A stretch of 64,000 nt of DNA, taken from assembly GCF_947179165.1 (NCBI RefSeq), contig NC_077248.1, forward strand, positions 65,907,232-65,971,231. Reading direction: 5' to 3'. How positions within the stretch are numbered: position 1 is the stretch's first letter; the number at the start of each line of letters is the position of its first letter. Source of the DNA: Solanum dulcamara (lineage: Eukaryota; Streptophyta; Magnoliopsida; Solanales; Solanaceae). Below the pieces are notes generated by a model. That model made no database searches, was not told where the DNA came from, and saw nothing but the letters and a program-made list of their open reading frames with translations. Made by a program: the position numbers and the translations under genes. Below, one piece after another: positions 60,805-64,000 of the stretch.

Positions 60805-63166
60805 ATGGCTAATATTAGAGCATCAAAAAAGATGAATGAGAAAAAAAAAGTCCCACAAAGAGGACTTGGTGTTGCTCAACTTGAGAGGATTAGATTAGAG
60901 GAACAACATAAGAAAGATTCAATTTTTCAAAAATTTCAATGCCCAAAATTTATACCAACATCATCAAGAATTGATTTTTCTTCAAAAGATTGTGTCTTTA
61001 GACCAAATCAATCTGCCCCTTTTCTTGAAAATTGCTCTAAATTGTGGAGTGGTGAGTATAGTCAAGATGTGAATCAAAAAGTTCATCATCATGGTGTAGT
61101 TTTTGGGCATAATTTGAATCTTCCTAGTGTGTTGCAACAAAGAGGTCAACAGTATCAGAAAACTTCTAGTTCTACATCAATTGTAAGTCAGCTTCATTGA
61201 GTTTTAAGTATACTTAACCAGAAGGGGAGCCTTGGTGTAACATAAAGTTGTTGTCATGTGACCTATAGGTCACAGGTTCGAGATACCGAAACAACCTCCT
61301 GCAGAAATGCACGGTAAGGTTGTGTACAATAGACCCTTGTGGTCCGGCCGCTTCGTGTACTGGACTGCCTTTCATATATACTTAATAGGGGTCTCAAGTA
61401 TGAGCCCTGGATATATGAAGTCTCCCTTGTTCAAGAATGCTTAGCCTACCAATGTAGGATTTTCCGACGCAAATTTAAATTTAGTCGAGCCCCAATGTTG
61501 GTACTAGATACCTAGTGGGAAACAAAAAAAAGGGGAAAAAGTCCGGTTCATTAAACATTTGCAGCTCTATATATATGTATTTGGGTGTTATTTGTTGCTG
61601 CTACTGTATTTGTTTTACATACTTGATTTTTGATATGCTTACTCGAGCTGAGGGTATATTGAGAACAGTCTATCTACCTTCACAAGGTCTACGCACTCGT
61701 AACCCTCCTCAGCCCCTACGTGTGGGATTATACTGGATATGTTGCTGTTGTTGTTGTTATATATGTAACATGTGTATAGTTTTGTATTTCTTGTGTTTGA
61801 ATTGCTGAGGAGAATCACTTTTTGTGGAAATTGTAGGTGAATATCTCATCAGAGATTTCGTCATCATCATCATCTGTACAGAATTTACAGATGGAGCCCC
61901 CTTCAAACCAAAGTCATTCTGGTTGTAAATGTTTACCTCTTTGTCCTGAAGAAGTGAAGGTAATTCTATTAGTTTGCTTTGATAATTCCCCTATATAATA
62001 GGAGATGATGAGAGGTTGAAACATAGGTTAAGTGTCTATTAAACCCTGTGTTGCTCGAATTCTTCAAAAATGTCACCGGACGTGTGTAGGATCCTCCAAA
62101 CGTAATGCATTTTTGGAGATCTGACACGGGTGCACAACATATTTAGAGAGTCTGAGCAACATAGTTAAAACTAGATTATTGAGATAATGTACCCGAACTT
62201 CCATCCATTTCATGATGGCTTTTGAACTCGATAGCTTTTGCTAAGATTCTGTATGTGTTAAAAATCCCGAACCCAGTGGGATGTGCTAGAATCTGGAACT
62301 CGAATGCATATTGTTCAAGTCCTAGATTCGCCTCTCTGGGGATGAATTTGAACTCACTCGCCAAAGATATAATGCCTTTGTTGCTTGTGTAGGCTCATAA
62401 ATTTGATGTTTATTTTTCTTAATAACTATATTTTGGTTTGCTGATGATGTAATATAGACGGCTGGTGTGAAGAGGCCCTATCCGTTCTCTCAAGAATGCC
62501 TGCCTGTCCCTTCATTTCGATGCAAGTTACCTGAGTGTTGTGTTGGCCCTGTATCGAGATCACACGAAGCTGCTTCCAGCAGCGATGAGTGCTCAGTCAA
62601 TGTAGAAGAGGGAAATGTTCTTAAAAGGTTCTATATTTCACCTGGAAATCGCTTCATTTTAATACTTGGAGAGCCTGATAATTATTCATTTTGGCATTTT
62701 TACAGAGAAGTTGTCTCAAAGTCGAGAGCTTTGTCTGAGTCTGAACCATCGGTTTCTGTAAGAGAAACTAAAGGTCTCAATGGAGATTTTCTTAGATTAG
62801 CTCCTCCAGCAGCAGCTTTGCCACATTTAGAAGCAGTAAATCGGCGTTCTTTAACTGATTCAGCCCCACAATGCCTTCAGCTATTAGACTATGTACCCTC
62901 TCGGGTGAGACTAAAGGACTTTAGCATTTATATTCATGTTCATGTACTGTGCTTTTTGATCTCAGTTTCACTACCTTCTGAACGTGTTTAATCTACAGGT
63001 AGATGCCGCAGAGCATAAGCCTCCTTCAGGCCTAAGCATATCAGTTCAACAACCGATCCTCAGGTTCTCCCCATCTGCAAAGGTGCAGATGAATCGAGAA
63101 GGAACTCGTGGAAGTGACTTTCAAACTGAAGTAGGAGGAAATGTTGATTTGGAACTGAAGCTATAG
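60805..63166 (+). CDS. TIE/SPEAR-family EAR-motif transcriptional repressor, 5 exons
   Basis: Plant nuclear adaptor that, in this family, binds TCP-type transcription factors and recruits TOPLESS corepressors. Exons 60805-61182, 61837-61959, 62458-62627, 62706-62904 and 62999-63166 join in phase to give 345 aa. Residues 19-33 (RGLGVAQLERIRLEE) are the hallmark SPL/SPEAR helix. A mid-region GVKRPYPFSQ and VPSFRCKLPE block and a later NGDFLRLAPP are also family-like. The protein ends in VDLELKL, an EAR motif (LxLxL, 341-345). Intron 1 contains Au and TS SINEs and intron 2 a foldback element. The third intron (62628-62705) is 78 nt, divisible by three and free of stops, so retention would add 26 residues. 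The ATG at 60805 is preferred because it directly precedes the conserved basic region. It resembles SPEAR/TIE rather than SPOROCYTELESS itself. Confidence 0.9.
61218..61376 (+). mobile_element. Au-type SINE with 9-bp target-site duplication, in TIE/SPEAR intron 1
   Basis: Flanked by TATACTTAA at 61209-61217 and 61377-61385. The body starts GGGGAGCCTTGGTGTAACAT (tRNA-like A box) and has GGTTCGAGA (61275-61283, B box). It continues with CTGCAGAAATGCACGGTAAG and CAATAGACCCTTGTGGTCCG as in Au SINEs. It lies 35 bp after the exon 1 donor. Confidence 0.88.
61575..61762 (+). mobile_element. TS-type SINE in TIE/SPEAR intron 1
   Basis: Contains CTCGAGCTGAGGGTATATTG, ACCTTCACAAGGTCTACGCA, GTGTGGGATTATACTGGATA and a GTTGCTGTTGTTGTTGTTAT tail, the full order of the TS family. 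Confidence 0.75.
62047..62163. mobile_element. foldback element (GTTGCTCGGACTC family) in TIE/SPEAR intron 2
   Basis: TGTTGCTCGAATTCTTCAAA at the left and GAGAGTCTGAGCAACATAG at the right form long inverted arms, with AGGATCCTCCAAA and TTTTTGGAGATCTGACA inside. Same family as 18277-18391. Confidence 0.72.
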
Positions 63167-64000
63167 GAGTTAATTAGTCCTGGTGAGTAGGCTCGCGCTA
63201 GAGGTGTGTCCGCGGGGCTTTAATTCTCTTACATGATAGAGAATGTTGCTTCGAGTGATTTTCCTACCATTTAAAAGGATAATTTGTAGACATTCTGAAA
63301 TGTGAATCACAGAAGATATGTTTTCATTAGCCTCAAGGCTCCGCTTTTTTAGTTGAGTTTTAAATGTTTCAGCTGTAATAATCAACTATTTTGACAAAAT
63401 ATGGAGATTTTGGTTCTGCTTGAACTTGCTAGATTCATGTAGTAAAGTTGTCTTGCAAATTCTGGACCTAAATGCTCACAGTGTTGAATTGAATGCCACC
63501 TCGTCTAAAAGTACAAGTCGTTAGAGAAAACACGCTTCTAATTACTTAATTATGTCTTCAACAAGCCCTCTCACGTGCAAACCTGATTCCTTTTTACGGG
63601 GTGAAGCACATGAAGAAAAGAAAAACTTGAGAATGGGTGGTAGTGAGACTAGATTTCAAGACCTCTATCTGTTGTGGTGCAATATTCAACTCGTCTAAAA
63701 GTTTAAGTTGTTAAATGGAGCACACTTCTAATCTCTTAATTAGTCTTTAACATGGAAGTTAGGGTGTTTTGTTTCTCAATAATAGGTGAAGCAAGAAATC
63801 TTTGGCATTGAGGTATTAACAAATTGATGAACAATTGCCTTCTCTTCACATCGCCTTTGGGGACGTTATGGTGAGTAAATGTTAGGAAATTAAGATTTAT
63901 CTAAGAAACTCCTACTTAGTAGATATTTTTATGTAGTAACCAAGTTTTTTATTTAAAACTAAGTGCTGGTCAGTTGGCCACAATAAGTGGTGGTTAGTTG
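63167..64000. other. 3' flank with dispersed repeat fragments
   Basis: After the stop codon comes probable 3' untranslated sequence. Two related fragments lie at about 63497-63550 and 63690-63745 (CTCGTCTAAAAGT with CTTCTAATTACTTAATTA and CTTCTAATCTCTTAATTAG). A TGTTAGGAAATTAAG start at 63880 looks like the beginning of an LTR that runs out of the window, but no partner or flank can be seen. Confidence 0.4.

Noticed and set aside
62467..62991. Reading 62458-62991 of the TIE/SPEAR gene as one uninterrupted exon
   Set aside because: A T-rich stretch ending TTTTTACAG and a GT after AAAAG fit a 78-nt intron. The frame after 62904 (VRLKDFSIYIHVHVLCFLIS) looks intronic, and a clean GTGAGA donor with a CTACAG acceptor leads to the EAR motif.

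Overview
This is nuclear DNA from a flowering plant, most likely a member of the Solanaceae. The window is AT-rich, its genes are split by GT-AG introns, and it carries mobile sequences that I recognise from nightshade genomes: TS- and Au-type SINEs with TTG-rich tails, hAT-like and Stowaway-like MITEs, and foldback elements. No species can be fixed from the sequence alone.

Layout. (1) 1.5-7.5 kb, minus strand: a complete seven-exon beta-1,3-galactosyltransferase gene (343 aa) with mobile elements and an internal duplication in its introns. (2) 9.0-12.6 kb: a solo LTR, then a two-exon gene for a BED zinc-finger protein without a transposase core. (3) 13.7-17.6 kb: a complete four-exon MORF8/RIP1-type organellar RNA-editing factor with a minisatellite-encoded Gly/Gln/Pro tail. 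(4) 18.7-39.5 kb: about 20 kb of degenerate ~178-bp satellite. A short left arm lies in the opposite orientation to the rest. Two solo LTRs, an AT-rich filler and an unrecognised protein-coding fragment interrupt it, and it shows a higher-order repeat of about 3.65 kb. (5) 40.8-44.3 kb: tandem copies of a gene-flank segment, one of which carries a truncated first exon of NAD-malate dehydrogenase. (6) 45.0-46.6 kb, minus strand: a GTE/BET-type gene that keeps its NET domain but has lost the bromodomain, with a 1-base frameshift in a run of seven G. (7) 50.3-57.8 kb: a ~4.2-kb segmental duplication carrying two CLE peptide genes, plus a CLE-domain-only remnant behind the first. (8) 59.1-63.2 kb: a five-exon TIE/SPEAR-type EAR-motif repressor gene whose upstream leader is present in four decayed tandem copies, one with a decoy start codon. 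The last 800 bases hold only repeat fragments.

The genes do not form a pathway. The common theme is local tandem duplication at every scale: in introns, in coding repeats, in promoters, in gene segments and in the satellite. Exon boundaries were placed by hand from splice sites, reading phase and remembered family sequence. No alignment or database search was run.
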